Shown: positions 1-12,687 of the stretch, one piece after another
Layout of the letters: every line of letters starts with the position of its first letter
Numbering within the stretch: the first letter of the stretch is position 1
Source of the DNA: Callorhinus ursinus
Lineage: Eukaryota > Chordata > Mammalia > Carnivora > Otariidae
Length of the DNA: 64,000 nt
Reading direction: 5' to 3'
NCBI RefSeq assembly: GCF_003265705.1
Contig: NW_020313288.1
Coordinates: forward strand, 3,073,616-3,137,615
The notes under the pieces: model-generated
Databases searched by the model: none
Seen by the model: the letters and a program-made list of their open reading frames with translations, nothing else
Told to the model about the DNA's origin: nothing
Program-made: the position numbers and the translations under genes

Positions 1-560
1 CCCCTTAGGAAAAGCGGTTCAAAGAAGGACGGGCCTCCGAGGCCAGGATGTGCCCCTCGGGTTGCTCCCGGCGCACACGGCGCCCGCTCCAGACCAGCCG
101 TTCCCGGAGGCAGCTGCGGCTCAGACCCTGGCCGAGTGTTTCCGCGCGGGGGGATCTCCTTTCCGCTGTGGAAGCGGCTCCCGCGGGTCTCCCGGAAGAG
201 CCGGGGGGCAGGAAGTGGCAGAAAGCCCCGCCCCGGGGAACTCGCCGCCGCTTCCGGTCGGCGCCGCCGCTTCCGGTCCGGGCCGTGTCTCAGCTTCAGC
301 CTTCTCCCCTTCTCTGACTGGCTACCTGGGGGAGGCCGCTGAAGAGGGCAAAGCCCGCCGGGCGCGAAGGGAACGGCAGCCGAGTGCTGGACTCGGACCT
401 AGAGGAGGGCATGATGGCCGAAGAGGCGACAGACTCCGCAGCCTGCCGGCGGTTGCTGCTAAAAACAAAAGGCACGTCCAAAACTGTCAGATAGTGAGCG
501 GCGCCTCGGTGGAAGAAACTTAACACAGAGTGACCGGCTGGAGCGTTCCTCACAAAGGAT
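1..560. promoter_or_regulatory. CpG island, unassigned promoter
   Basis: The first ~560 bases are GC- and CpG-rich, with GC boxes and repeated ETS-like cttccgg motifs near 249-276. This is the composition of a mammalian promoter. On the plus strand an ATG at 411-416 (two ATGs in a row) opens a short frame reading MAEEATDSAACRRLLL. It runs to a possible splice donor (atagtgagcg) near 492. No KRAB-type exon (ATG followed directly by GTGAGT) is visible on either strand. The gene it serves is unknown and may lie left of the window. Confidence 0.6.
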
Positions 561-789
561 GCTGGCCCCCGGCTCTCGGACCTCGGGCTCCTGTCATGTA
601 GTGGTGATGCCCCTTGACAGTTTCTTAGGGATGGGCCAGGGTCAGTCAAATTTCATGCACAGTGGGAACTCAGTGGTGTGCGGTCCCTTCCCCCCAGGTC
701 AGCTACGAGACACTCGTGATTTGCCTCGGGTGCCGGGGGAGGGGGCGCACCACGTAGCTACATGGGAAGGGGGTGAGAACTGTCCACTT

Positions 790-978
790 GTATTTTTTTT
801 TAATTTTTTAAAAAGATTTTATTTATTTGAGAGAGAGCACATGAGAGGGGAGAGGGGCAGAGGGAGAAGCAGACTCCCTGCCGAGCAGGGAGCCCGATGC
901 GGGACTCGATCCCGGGACTCCAGGATCATGACCTGAGCCGAAGGCAGTCGCTTAACCAACTGAGCCACCCAGGCGCCC
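790..978 (-). mobile_element. Can-SINE, minus strand
   Basis: The reverse-complement SINE starts with aaagattttatttattt and ends at the tRNA head (gagccacccaggcgcc). Target-site duplication tgagaactgtccactt at 774-789 and 979-994. Confidence 0.95.
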
Positions 979-1147
979 TGAGAACTGTCCACTTTTAAAG
1001 TGCAAGTAGATATGCATCTTTTATGAGGTTTGAACAAAAACCCCATTGTGTGTGAATGTGTAAGTACCCCAAACCTGATCATCTAACAAGCATTTCTCGA
1101 TCACCTGTGTGCCAGATCCTGGGCTATGGGCTGGAGATGCATCAATG

Positions 1148-1148
<1 letters not shown>

Positions 1149-1190
<42 letters not shown>
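1149..1190. repeat. (AC)n microsatellite
   Basis: Twenty-one uninterrupted AC units. Confidence 0.98.
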
Positions 1191-1191
<1 letters not shown>

Positions 1192-1192
<1 letters not shown>

Positions 1193-1440
1193 CTAAGTCA
1201 CAGGGATGTACTGTACACCATGATGACTATAGTTAATAATACTGTGCTGTAAATTTAAAAGTTGCTGAGAGTAGATCTTAAAAGTTCTCATCACAAGAAA
1301 AAATGTTTAATTCCAATCTATGTGTGGAGATGGATGTTAATTAGACATATTTTAGTGATTTTATATACATATATAAAATCATTGTTGTACACCTAAACAA
1401 ATACAATGTTACATGTCAATTATATTTCAATAAAATAAAG
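1192..1440 (+). mobile_element. L1M-type LINE 3' end
   Basis: The sequence resembles old mammalian L1 3' UTRs (gatgactatagttaataata, then ttacatgtcaattatatttc) and ends in aataaaataaag. Family assignment is from memory of the consensus. Confidence 0.6.
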
Positions 1441-2159
1441 AATAATACCACGATGTTCACTATAATTACTTCTATTGAATGGGTATTGAAAGTTCTAGAC
1501 AGTGTAATATAAGAGAAAGAAATTACAGACATAAGCTCTTTAAAAGAAGAAATGAAATTTATTGCAGGTGATATCATGATTTAGATTGAAAACACAAAAA
1601 TTCTACAGACAAGGGACTTCTCCTATCAAATATCAGCAATTATACAAAATCATAATCATTAAGACAATGCGCATGGATACAGTATGGGTGCAAGGATAGT
1701 TATATCAAATAGGCATTGGCTAGTGGACTAGAATAATAAGCCCCAAATCAAACCTACATGTGTGTATAACTTTGGTATTTCACAGTTTATATAAAAATCA
1801 ACTCCAAAAACATGGTATTGTTGGAGGAGGTCATCAAGAGAATGTGACCACTGGTTGATCCTCAAGCTGGACCTGGGCAACTTGACAACTGGCAATGTAA
1901 AGGACACAGCCTTGAGAGAATAAGATGTTGTTGAGACCCTCTGGACTGAGTATGTAACTGAGCCCAGTTAAGGCCTCTATAAAGACTTTTAAGGATGGAT
2001 GTGGAGACCTACTTATTTTGTGGCCACCCAAGACAAGCCTCACATGTAAGTTCCCTTGTTTATTTAACCTGACAACCAATCTAGAGCGATCTGCCTCTTT
2101 CTTTGGTCTCTCCTTGCCCTCTATATGGGGCCCAGTTTTAAATTTCACCTGGGGAATGC
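1441..2159. other. Gene-free stretch, nothing recognised
   Basis: AT-rich sequence with no supported gene. A 120-codon minus-strand frame at 1834-2196 resembles no family I know and has no promoter or splice context. Confidence 0.5.
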
Positions 2160-2540
2160 TCAAGGTTGCAAATAACGGAATAAAATAGAATATCATTCAG
2201 CCTTTAAAAGAAAGGCAATGCTGGCACATGCTATAACAAGGATGAACCTTAAGGATATTGTGATAAATAAAATAAGCCAGTTGCGGGGTGCCTGGTGGCT
2301 CAGTTGGTTAAGCGTCTGCCTTCAGATCAGGTCATGATCTCAGGGTCCTGGAATCAAGCCCCACATTGAGCTCCCTGCTCAGTGGAGAGTCTTGATTCTT
2401 CCTCTCCCTCTGCCTCTGCCCCCCACTTGTGCTTGTGCTTTCTCTTTCTCTCTCTCTCAAATCAACCAATCTTTAAAAAAAAAAATAAGCCAGTCACAAA
2501 AGGACAAATGTTGTAAGATACTATATATACATTTTTTAAA
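2160..2540 (+). mobile_element. L1 3' fragment split by a SINE
   Basis: The stretch from gaatatcattcagcctttaa to ataagccag resumes after the SINE as tcacaaaaggacaaatgttg. This is the typical 3' portion of an old L1. Confidence 0.6.
2282..2482 (+). mobile_element. Can-SINE, plus strand
   Basis: The SINE has a ggtgcctggtggctcag head, CT-rich body and A-rich tail. Target-site duplication aaataagccagt at 2270-2281 and 2483-2494, within an older L1 fragment. Confidence 0.95.
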
Positions 2541-2970
2541 AATTGCTATCATCTCTAGTAACAATATTTGCTTCTTCCTCCCAATTATATTGATTGTTGT
2601 GTTTTCTGACATCACATCATGGATTAATGTATTGATAAATATTTGGGGTAAAAATAAAAATAGTTGGTTTTCCATTGATTTGGTTTGGTTCTTCCTTTCA
2701 ATGGGAAGTCTCTCAGGCCCTGGTTTGAGTACTTAAGCTGGCCCAGCAGTCACTATGTCTCAAAGTGGCCAAAGGACTTTTAAGATCTGAAAATGACTTT
2801 TAAAAAGGAAACCAATTGGTGGCACCTGCTTAAGATTTCATCCAAGGGTAAAGCACAATCTGTTCCCCAGTTGGGACTTTACTATAGTGAATGGGTAAGA
2901 ATAAAGTTGTTTCTCTTTTTGACAAAGCCCTGGATGGGCTCTGATTCCTAATGCACTTCCCTCAATGCAG

Positions 2971-5610
2971 GGGGATTCAACAACAATGTTCTGGCCTTCG
3001 TGTCTGCCATTGAGGAGATCAATAGGAATCCCCTTTGGTTAAACCACACAATTTTAGGATATCATGACTACAATGCCTACCACGGTAATCAAAGCAATTT
3101 GGAGAGCACCCTGATGTGGCTTACAGGAAGGGGAAAGACTGTACCCAATTTTATCTATGAGAAACAGAATAGGTTCATGGCCATCACTTTAGGAACAGCA
3201 TAAGCCATTTTTGCACAGATTTGGGGTAGGTGGAGGAAAGACACTATTGGAATTGTACAAATCCCCACAGGTTCACTTGAAGGTAGGTTGGAGAGAGGAA
3301 GGGATGAAGTGTTTCCTCAGTACTATGCTCTTGCAGCTTAACAGTGTATGTAGGAACTAGACCTATGCAACTTTTCCCAGGGAACAACTAGAAAACACTG
3401 TATTCTTGATGTGGGGAGCCCTTTATGTAAGCTAGAGATGAGATGTTAGGGGATAAAACAGAAAAACCAAGCATTACTGATTTAAATAAGTATCAATGAC
3501 TTCCAGGAAAACTGCTTTCCTGGAGTTACCTGGAGTTACCTGAGTTTTTTAGGTAACTCTTAGAAGAAAAACAGATAATGAAATAGGAACATTTTCTCCC
3601 TTAATTCTTTTTGCTAATCACCTTCCTGAAATTCTATACATTTTTCCTGGAGTTCTTATAGGTGATTGTCTGGTGATGTTACTACCTACAATGTTCCCCA
3701 CTGCATTATTAACAGTAGTTGAAAAATGGACCCTGCTTTTCCCTTTTCATTCAGATCACCTGTGATTTTTGTCACTTTCTGATTGCCAAAGGTCAGTTTT
3801 CATCTCTGTTTTTGATGGCTTTCACGGATGTTTCTTTGGCCCTGGGCATGATGGCATTATCACTGCAGTTTAGCTGTACCTGGCTGGGCCGTTTGCCTCA
3901 GATGTTATGAAAGATGAGCAGGTTCTCTTGATTTAAGGGAGGAGATGGTTAGGAGCAATATCTGTACAGCTTTACCAGGTATGCCTGAATTACTGAGTGA
4001 TTCCAATTATTGTTATAATGAACTTCACTTCCAGAGTCATAGATTCACCAACCAATGTTGGTTGTTTATGGGGACATCAGTACACTAATAGGCTCCATAC
4101 AGCTGCACTGAACACTATAACAATATGAGAGGTGTAGATTATGACTGCATTGTGGGATTTCCCTACCAGCAAGAAAGAGTTCATGCCATTTTCAAAGGGA
4201 CTCTTTTTCATGTCTGAACCATGACACTCCTGGTTTAAACATTTCTATAGACAGCTGATCCTTCTAAATACACAGATTTTTTTCCTTGGCGGAATCACGG
4301 CCTTTCTGTTTCCAGTGCTATTTTTTTTCTGGTTTTGACCGTGAAGCTTTAGAGCGATGTTCACTGGCTGCTTCCTTGAGGATTATGCCTTTGTACCCTT
4401 TACACAGGACCATTGTGGATGCCAGTTACATGGTCTACAATGTCCTTCATTAGATGCTCCTCATTGAAACAGAAGTACACTATGTGGAGAATGCTGAGAG
4501 TTTACAGTTTGTTCCCTGATAGGTAATGATTCCTATTATTTTCTGTAGCCCCAAGTCTGTAATTTATGGGGTACATGATCCTCACTGTGAAGTCCTGAAA
4601 AGTTCAAAGAGCTCAGGTAAAAATAGGTTGATGTCCTCTCTCCAGTGTTACAGTTGTATCCACACATGTTTTACAATGTAAAAAGTTCCCAAGAACATGA
4701 GTAGCTTTAACTTAATTTCATTTATGTTGGAATTTTCATCAAACAGAAGGTATCACTGGTTGGAGCAATTTTTGTAATGGAGGAGTCGCTGCCCAGTGTA
4801 GCCAAAACTTCTTTTCCCAATGTCATTAATTTCCCAATCCTACTATGATGTCTTTAAATGACTCTACAAAAAAATTGAGTCCTTTGAACTCTTCTGTGGA
4901 AACAACTCTGTGGACCAATTTCCATACTTTACCTCACTATACCATCAGTGATAGTTATGGCCTTCTCCAGTTATAGATGATGAAATTGAAACTAAAAGAA
5001 GTAATTCAACTAACTCAGGACCATAGGCCCAAGTCACAGGTTTGCCTGGGTTTCAAATACAGGTTTTTAATGAAGCCACTCTACATTCATAGATTACACA
5101 TGGTCCTGGAGCATTAGAGTACATGGCATTTCAGTTAACACATAGATATAAATTTAATGTCTCATTTTCATGTGTTGATATGTACCATTTTAGTTTACCA
5201 TGCATTTATTATGTTGTCTCATTTGACTTTCACAAAATTGTAATGGAAATTGTAGATATTATGGATACTAGATATTTTTACACTTCAGTTTGCTGGAAGT
5301 AAGTGAACATGAATTGGTGTATCAAATAAAATATTACAAAGCTATGTCTCAATCTTAAATGTTTTGCTTTCCTCAGTTCATTTTCCTCTACAAATTATGC
5401 ATTTCTTTTTAGCTCCACTTCCTCTGAGGAAGAACTATTTTAATAACAGCACTGTTCACCTGGCTCCTTAGAAGAAAAACGTATATGGAACAGTAGGATA
5501 TTCTGAACGATAAGAATTTTCCTGCTGGACTGACTTGTTTACTGAAAATAGGACAGTTTGTACTCCAGGCTCTTCATAGGCAAGATTTTGTATTCCAGGG
5601 GGGAGGACAG
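2971..5610 (+). pseudogene. Vomeronasal type-2 receptor (V2R) pseudogene
   Basis: This is a degraded family C GPCR of the V2R type, whose intact members detect pheromones through a large extracellular domain. Three ectodomain exons remain. The first (about 2971-3285, after a ctcaatgcag acceptor) reads FNNNVLAFVSAIEEINRNP and later VPNFIYEKQN, then hits a stop at 3200. The second (about 3750-4530) gives DVSLALGMMALSLQFSCTW, then in other frames WDFPTSKKEF and IVDASYMVYNVLH, with several stops and frameshifts. The third (about 5455-5610) gives DILNDKNFPAGLTCLLKIGQF. The signal-peptide exon, cysteine-rich exon and seven-helix exon were not found. V2Rs are reported to be wholly pseudogenised in dog, which agrees. 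It cannot make a receptor. Confidence 0.85.
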
Positions 5611-5790
5611 AGTGAGCTGTTGGGTTTACTGGAGTTGGATACCATTTTAACATTTAAATGATATTTTACATAGGTACTGGAACAGAGTTTTGCCATTAAG
5701 TATAATTTTATTCCCTTTTGCCACATTCCAAGGTCCACAATTTTGCCTCTGTGGGCTTCAACCTTGACATTTTCTTCTATGCTATCTTAC

Positions 5791-5996
5791 ATTCATTCAT
5801 TCATTTATTTATTATTTATTTATTTATTTGACAGAGAGAGAAACAGCGAGAGAGGGAACACAAGCAGGGGGAGTGGGAGAGGGAGAAGCAGACTCCCCAC
5901 TGAGCAGGGAGCCCGATGCGGGGCTCGATCCAAGGACCCTGGGATCATGACCTGAGCCGAAGGCAGACGCTTAACGACTGAGCCACCCAGGTGCCC
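5791..5996 (-). mobile_element. Can-SINE, minus strand
   Basis: Target-site duplication ctatcttac at 5782-5790 and 5997-6005. The other arm of the inverted duplication (near 39945) preserves the empty site. Confidence 0.95.
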
Positions 5997-6306
5997 CTAT
6001 CTTACTTTCCACTAAGTCTCTCTTCAGGTGTATGTAAATTGCTGGTACTTCATCCTTGGAGTTCTTAATTTTGCTGATATATTCAGTCATGTTTTCCATT
6101 TGTTCCTTTTAACTTTTTATATAAATGCAACAAGCATACAGAAAAATGAACATATTATAAAACAGCTCACTGAACTGTTATAAAGTTAATGCACCCACAT
6201 AATCAGCACCAGATCAAGAAACAGAAAATTGCCAGCACCTGAAGTTCCATTTGTGCTCCCTCTGGTCACTATCCTCAAAAGATAAAAGCATGAATGAGTT
6301 TCACCT

Positions 6307-7222
6307 AGTTTGTATTTTCTTTTTTTAAAATTTTTATTATTTATTAATTTTTTAAATTTAAATTCAATGAATTAACATATAAAGTATTATTTGTTTCAGG
6401 AGGTCTGTGATTCATCAGTCTTATATAATACCCACTGCTCATTACAACACATACCCTCTCCAATGTCCATCACCCAGTTACCCCACATCCCACCCCTCTC
6501 CCCTCCAGCAACCCTAAGTTTCCTAAAATTAAGAGTCTCTTATGGTTTGTCTCCCTCTCTGATTTCATCTTGTTTCATTTTTTCCTCTCTTCCCCTATGA
6601 TCCTCTGCCTTGTTTCTTAAATTCCACATATCAGTGAGATCATAAATGCCAACATCTGTCATTTCCTGACTTGTTAATTTTAGCCATTCTGACTGGTGTG
6701 AGGTGGTATCTCATTGTGGTTTTGATTGGTATTTCCCTGATGCCGAGTGATGTGGAGCACTTTATCATATGTCTGTTGGCCATTTGTGTGTCTTCTCTGC
6801 AGAAATGTCTGTTCATGTCTTCTGCCCATTTCTTGATTGGATTATTTGTTCTTTGGATGTTGAGTTTAATAAGTTCTTTATAGATTTTGGACACTAACCC
6901 TTTATCTGATACATCATTTACAAATATCTTCTTCTCCCATTCTGTCGGTTGTCTTTTGGTTTTGTTGACTACTTCCTTTGCTGTTCAAGAGCTTTTTATC
7001 TTGATGAAGTCCCAATAGTTCATTTTTGCCTTTGTTTCCCTTGCCTTTGGAGACGTGTCTAGCAAGAAGCTGCTGTGACCAAGGTCGAAGAGGTTGCTGC
7101 TTGTGTTCTCCTCAAGGATTTTGATGGATTCCTGTCTCACATTTAGGTCTTTCATCCATTTTGAGTATACTTTTGTGTATGGTGTAAGGAAATGGTCCAG
7201 TTTCATTCTTCTGCATGTGGCT
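6307..7222 (-). mobile_element. L1 LINE, 5' truncated, internally deleted
   Basis: Read on the minus strand this is the C-terminal part of L1 ORF2 followed by the 3' UTR, ending in aatttaaatttaaaaaatt. Putative target-site duplication ctagtttgtattttcttt near 6306-6323 and 7222-7239. Stops and an internal deletion make it inactive. Confidence 0.85.
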
Positions 7223-7990
7223 AGTTTGTATTTTCTTTAATTAGAATTGCACAACATGTATTTCTGTGTATCTGGGTTTCCAAGCAACACTGTAAGTCAG
7301 TCTCTGGTTGTTTTTGTTTGTTTGTTTGTTTGTTTTGATTCTCCTTCTGTTATTACCCCACAATATCCATTCTATTGTTGATGGATATCTGAGTAGTTCC
7401 CAATTTAGGGCTATTATAAATAGTAATGCATTGGCCATTCTAGCAAGCACCTTTTTGGTAAAAGTATATATGCATTTCTATTTGAGATATATACCTATAT
7501 ATACACATGGGACATAGGGAATGCATATTCTCAGTATTAGTAGATAGTGGAAACACTCTTCCAAAGTGGTTATATCAACTTACACTCCACAAGTGTAAGT
7601 TGCTTTACATCTTCACTGGCATTCCCCTACCTGTATTTTATATATATTCATGTTATCAACTCTGGTTGGGATGTACTAGTATCTCACTGTGCTTTTAATT
7701 TGCATTTTCCTGATGACTAACCAAATTGAACATCCTTATTCTAGTTACACATCTATATTATTATTATCATTAATTATAGGTTAGTTAAATCTATATTAGC
7801 TATTTGAATATCTTCCTTTGTGAATGGTTCATTTTCTTTTGCATTGCCTGTACTTTTCCTATTAACTTGTAGGGGTATGTAATATATTCCATGTACAAGT
7901 CCTTTGCCAGATATATAAATTGAAAATTCCTCTTTCCATTATATGGGCTGCTCTTTTATTCTACTAATGTTGTCTTTTATATATATATAT
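7223..7990 (-). mobile_element. Older L1M remnant
   Basis: The sequence resembles the antisense of L1M 3' regions (ccattctattgttgatggat, then agggctattataaatagtaa). It continues from 6050-6306 across the younger L1 insertion. A GTTT run lies at 7316-7335 and an AT run near 7978. Confidence 0.6.
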
Positions 7991-9149
7991 ATACTTCTTA
8001 CCTTAGCACAGTATATTCTCCACGATTATTTTTGTGTTCTGTTTAAGAAATTTTTGCCTATTCCAAATTCATGAAGATGATCTCTTATGGTTTCTTCTTC
8101 AATTGTTTAAGTTTTCACATTTATCTTTCATTTGTTTGGAAAGAAGTTATATGTAGGACATTATATGGCAATTTAGATATATTTCACTTCCACATAAAAT
8201 TCCTAAGGGACAGAGATAAACACACGACCTAGCAGACCCAGGTTTATGGCTAGGAATGCTCTCAGAAAAAGGGAATGACATCACCAAGTTGACTTGGCTC
8301 AGGTCCACATACAGACAGGAATGTAAAAGTGGTAAAACTGCTGTGATCCCAAAGCCAGATGGCACAAAATAGTAGCCTGTTGTCCAAAAGAGCATTAGGC
8401 AAACTAGCAGCCATTTGGTAGAACCCAAGGGTAATAGGTAGAGGCTTTTGTAGGGGCACACAAGTCCCTTATGTGTGCAAAGGGGAGGTGTTTCTCAGCA
8501 GCGGCCTTGGCCTAAGCAGCATCCTAAAGCCTCCAAAAACATATGCTGCCTGGAGATACCTGAACTGGCTTCATCCTCTACTGAAATCTGACTGATGCTC
8601 TCTGCCATCTAGGAGTACTGATAACACATATCCTCAAACCCCAGAAAATGAAACTAAAGAAACACTGTTTTATAAGATAGGAAAAGACAACGAATGGTGA
8701 TTTTCAGAGTCCAACCAATGATAATAACCTTGTCTTTTATGACTTGGTTTTGATTTTCTTTCAGAATAAAGACCAGATTTACCAATGGTGAACTAAAAAG
8801 GGCACTTTTGCTAAAAGGGATAAAAGTTGATACTGTAATGTTTTATGTGTCAACACTGCTATTTGCTGTAAAGTTCCCTATGATCTCCAGGATAGAGATG
8901 GTAGGAACTGTAAAAACTAGTTGGCCAAAAGTATACTTCTAGTGTGGTGGTGAAATGGAGCAGGTCAATACCCAGTCCTGGTCAAATAGCAGATTTGTTA
9001 GCAAAATAAATGTTTTTTAACCTGTAGGTTTTAAAGTAATATTATGCAGCAGCAGATAACAAATACTCTAGCATAAGATGACATGCCCTTTCCTCCATTC
9101 CAGAGGAGTCTATTATTGTATGAAGCATGAATTCGGTTCTTAAGTTCAG
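7991..9149. other. Gene-free stretch, nothing recognised
   Basis: No supported gene. A 104-codon minus-strand frame at 8147-8461 has no family resemblance that I recognise. Confidence 0.4.
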
Positions 9150-9835
9150 ATACTTATGTATTTTTAAAATTGGGGTAAAATACACAACATAAAATTTACT
9201 ATCTTAACCATTTTTAAGGGTGCAGTTCAGGGTCACCAAGTACATTCACATTGTTGTGCAACTATCAGCACCATCCACCTCCAGAACTGTTTTCATCTTG
9301 CAAAACTGAGACTCTATACCCATTTAGCAGGAACTCCCCATTGTCCCCCCATCACCACCCCATCACTGGCACCCACTATGCACACAGTCTTTTTATGACT
9401 GGCTTATTTCACTTAGCATAATGTTTTCAAGACGTATCCATTTTGTGGCATGTATTAGAATTTCCTTCCTTAAGGCTGAATAATATTCCATAGTATATAT
9501 ACACCACATTTCATTTATCCATCCATCCATTGAGGGACACCTGGGTTGCTTCCATCCTTTAGCTATTATGAATAATGCTGCTCTAAACATGGATGTACAA
9601 ATATCTCTCTTAGTCCCTGCTTTCAGTTCTTTTGGGTATATACTCAGAAATACAATTGCTGCATCTTATGGTAATTCTATTTTTAATATTTTGAGGACAG
9701 CCATACTACTTTCCTTAGCAACTGCACATCACCTTCCTACACACAGTGCACAAGACTTCCAATTTCTCCACATCTTCACTTGTTATTTTGTTTTTTTTTT
9801 AAAGTAGCCTCCTAATGGGTGTTAGGTGGTTGAGA
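9150..9835 (-). mobile_element. L1M-type LINE remnant
   Basis: Antisense L1M-like stretch (aatattccatagtatatata, then agctattatgaataatgctg). It ends near a poly-T at 9790. Confidence 0.65.
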
Positions 9836-9869
9836 CAGTTGTATTTTTAATTACTGTAAACTTTTCTCC

Positions 9870-10050
9870 ATCAACAAAATGAAAAGGGAACCAACAGAAT
9901 GGGAGAAAATAATTGCAACTCGTGTATCTGATAAAGAACTCATACAACTCAATAGCATAAGAAACAAACAAACAATCTAATTTAAAAAATGGGGAGAAGA
10001 ATTGAATACTTTTTCCAAAGAAGAAATCTAAATGGCCAACATTAGGTTAT
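9870..10050 (+). mobile_element. L1 ORF2 3' fragment
   Basis: The sequence gggagaaaataattgcaact to aagaaatctaaatggccaac matches the end of L1 ORF2. It points opposite to the L1 just before it. Confidence 0.65.
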
Positions 10051-10819
10051 TACACGCAGAATGCGAAACATGCACAGAGACGAAGAACTGTCTTCATCAA
10101 AGTACTGCAAGAGACTCACAGACACTCTTGCCTGAACACAACTCCGCTACACAGACAATCCCACCCATATCCCATGTGGCCCCCGAGACAGACACAATCA
10201 CCTAGATTTTGAAACCTGGGATAAACGTACATACGCCCAGAAATAACGAACCCTAACTGACCTCCAAGAGACACCACACAGCCCAGACCCTCTGCACCCT
10301 TCCCCTACTTTCTTTTTCCCTTTAGAACTTACCACCGTTCCATACACCTGGTATTTCACGTAGGTGTCCTTAGAATTTCAGCTCCAAGTGGGAAGAGATA
10401 ATCCCTCTGTCTCAATCACTTTGAAATCAACAGCACTCAGTTCAAAGCCTAAATGCTTACTGAAAGGTCAGGTTCACGCAGACACACACACTTTCCCCGG
10501 GGGGCTTTTACAATTTATCCCAACACGCAGGGGCTCACATCCACTGGATCTGCCCGGAGTGAAGGGTTATGTTCCCCATGCCAAATAGAACAGGGTTCCG
10601 CTGGTCCCCAAGGGAATTCCCAAAGGATCCTTCGGCTGACCTGCTGGAAAAAGGCGATCACACTGCAGAACCCTCACAGTGCACAAAGCCCGCCTGCACC
10701 CACCCTAGCTGGTCTCCACGACCTGTGGCGGGGGGTGGTGTCGTCAGCCTCTGGTACCCAAGAGCCTGCGACCCCGACACTCAAGAGCCGACAACCTCCA
10801 GGGCCTCGCTGTGCTGTAG

Positions 10820-11330
10820 ATTTCTGCGAGGCCTTCCACGCTGCATGTTGGGAACTCTGAGGAGGCTCTTACTCTAAACTACATTTCCGCCAAGGACGTG
10901 GGATCCGCGGTGGCTCGCGGTCGGGAAGTGACTCCGGTGTGCAGCGAGAAGGGTTCTGCAGATTCGACCGGAGCCGTTGAGGTGTTTGGAACCGAGGAAG
11001 CCCGCGGCGTTGACAGCGCATGCACGACGCTGCCCGCCTAGTACGTGGGAACAGTGGGTGTGAGTGGGTGCGCATGCGCATGGCTGTGGGCGCCGCGCTC
11101 TCCCGAGTACATCGCACACGTGGTGGGTGTCGAGGCTGTGATCGATTCGAAGTCGAGGTTGCCTGGCTGGTAGTAGTGTGCTGAGTTCACTGGGGAGCCG
11201 TTGCTCTGGACAATGAATGTGAGTCACCGTGTCACACTTTCCCCGGACTCTCATTGCAGCCATGTGGAATTTCTGCGGGGCGGTGAATGGTGGAGCACGT
11301 CCAGTGTCCATCAGTAGCGAAGATTTGCCG
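10820..11330. promoter_or_regulatory. CpG promoter core of unit A
   Basis: CpG-rich DNA carrying a half-inverted pair of SBS/ZNF143-like motifs: ctgcatgttgggaa at 10841 and aaactacatttccgcc at 10876. Repeated gcgcatgcgc (NRF1-like) elements lie near 11070. A donor-like gaatgtgagt near 11215 is conserved in unit B. Transcription direction and gene are unknown. Confidence 0.6.
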
Positions 11331-11985
11331 CAGTGCGGATCAGAGTTGGGTTTGACCCCGAGTTGTCAGGTAGCCTGAACTGAGTTGCAGATGGCCTCAG
11401 GACAGGACTGAACGTGTATGCCCACCCCGCCCCCACCCCGAGGATCCCCTTGAGAATGCTCTGGAATTACTTTTAAATCTTAAGCCACAGCATTCCCAGA
11501 GTTCTGGCCCCAGGAACATGGTGTAAACCTAGAGACACATTGCTGGTTCCCTCTCACTTCCCTCAGGTAATGTGACTGAGGTGTGGACAGCTGTGACCCT
11601 GCAGTGTTTGCTAACTTCACATGAGTTCCAAGAAAGGCCTGATGGGTCACAAGTCTCTAGGAGGTGGAAAGCACTATTGTTACTCACCTAAAAATCAAGG
11701 TGTGGATGAGTTTAATTTCCCTTTAGTTCATAAGGTATTTTTGTTTCTTTGTTTTCTAATAATTTATTTTTAAGAGTGAAACTGGCCATTGTAAGTATAC
11801 TTCTGTGAGTTGTCAAATTCATACTTGTACTACCATAGTCAAAATACAGAACACTCCATCCTCCCAAGAAAACAACCTCTTAGTGGCCATTTGTAGACAA
11901 ACTCCCCCCACGCTTAATCTATTCTAGTTCCTTATACCTTTACTTTTCCCAGAATGTCATAAAAACGTAGTCTCTTGAATACTGT

Positions 11986-12169
11986 CTTTATTTTTTAAAA
12001 GATTTTATTTATTTTGAGAGGGAGAGAGGAGCAGGGGGAGGGACAGAGGGAGAGGGAGAAACAGACTCCTCCCCGAGCAGGGAGCCCAAGGTGGGGCTTG
12101 ATCCCAGGACTCTGGGATCATGACCTGAGACAAGCCAGATGCTTAACCAACTGAGTTACCTAGGTGCCC
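11986..12169 (-). mobile_element. Can-SINE, minus strand
   Basis: Target-site duplication cttgaatactgt at 11974-11985 and 12170-12181. Confidence 0.95.
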
Positions 12170-12687
12170 CTTGAATACTGTGTTTAAAATTTAATGTTAC
12201 ATCTTGAAAATTGTGTAATTATACTTGTCCTCCAAAATTGTTGTGAGATTTCAAATTTCCAACAGTGCCCAGTACAGGTGATGGCACACATTAGGCCCTC
12301 AAAATAGAGAGGCTCCATTATCTTATGCACTATTATTGGGTGCATAAGCTTACACAGGACCCTGCTTCCATGCCTAACTTCTGTCACTTGTACAATTGGA
12401 AGGAGGTTGAGAGAAGTGATCAAATGAAGTAATAAGGATCATGAAATAACACTAATCTCTGCTGTGCTGTGAAAACAAGAGTAAACATGGAGAAACCGAT
12501 GAAGACCAGACTTCATTTGCTTTTTAATTAAACACAATACTGTTTTTCTTTCCTAATATGTATTGGAAGTCTAAGCATGTGGAAAGAATACCTGTAACAA
12601 GCCAAATGGACATTTTGGGCTTTGTGGATTATTAAAACAAAAGCTTACACATTCTCCTGCTATAAATAGTTATTAAAATTTTCCCTA

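Larger units (their letters stand above)
5723..7222 (-). repeat. Left arm of an inverted duplication
   Basis: This segment is the reverse complement of 38297-40058. It includes an L1 and the same unique-looking 3' flank (cattccaaggtccacaattt up to cacctagtttgtattttc). Relative to the right arm it has gained a SINE at 5791-5996 and lost about 560 bases inside the L1 (junction near 6645). Confidence 0.8.
10050..12650 (+). repeat. Paralogous promoter unit A
   Basis: First of three related units (A here, B 35240-38290, C 45640-47727). Recognisable anchors are a cDNA-like upstream stretch (gtccttagaatttcagctcc), a GC-rich core, a conserved tgtgagt donor-like site at 11219, a block near 11830 (atagtcaaaatacagaacac) and an end block near 12500 (tttaattaaacacaatactg). 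No coding exon follows on the plus strand. Confidence 0.7.

Noticed and set aside
3000..3203. A small real gene (67-codon open frame)
   Set aside because: It is the first surviving exon of the V2R pseudogene and ends at a premature stop.
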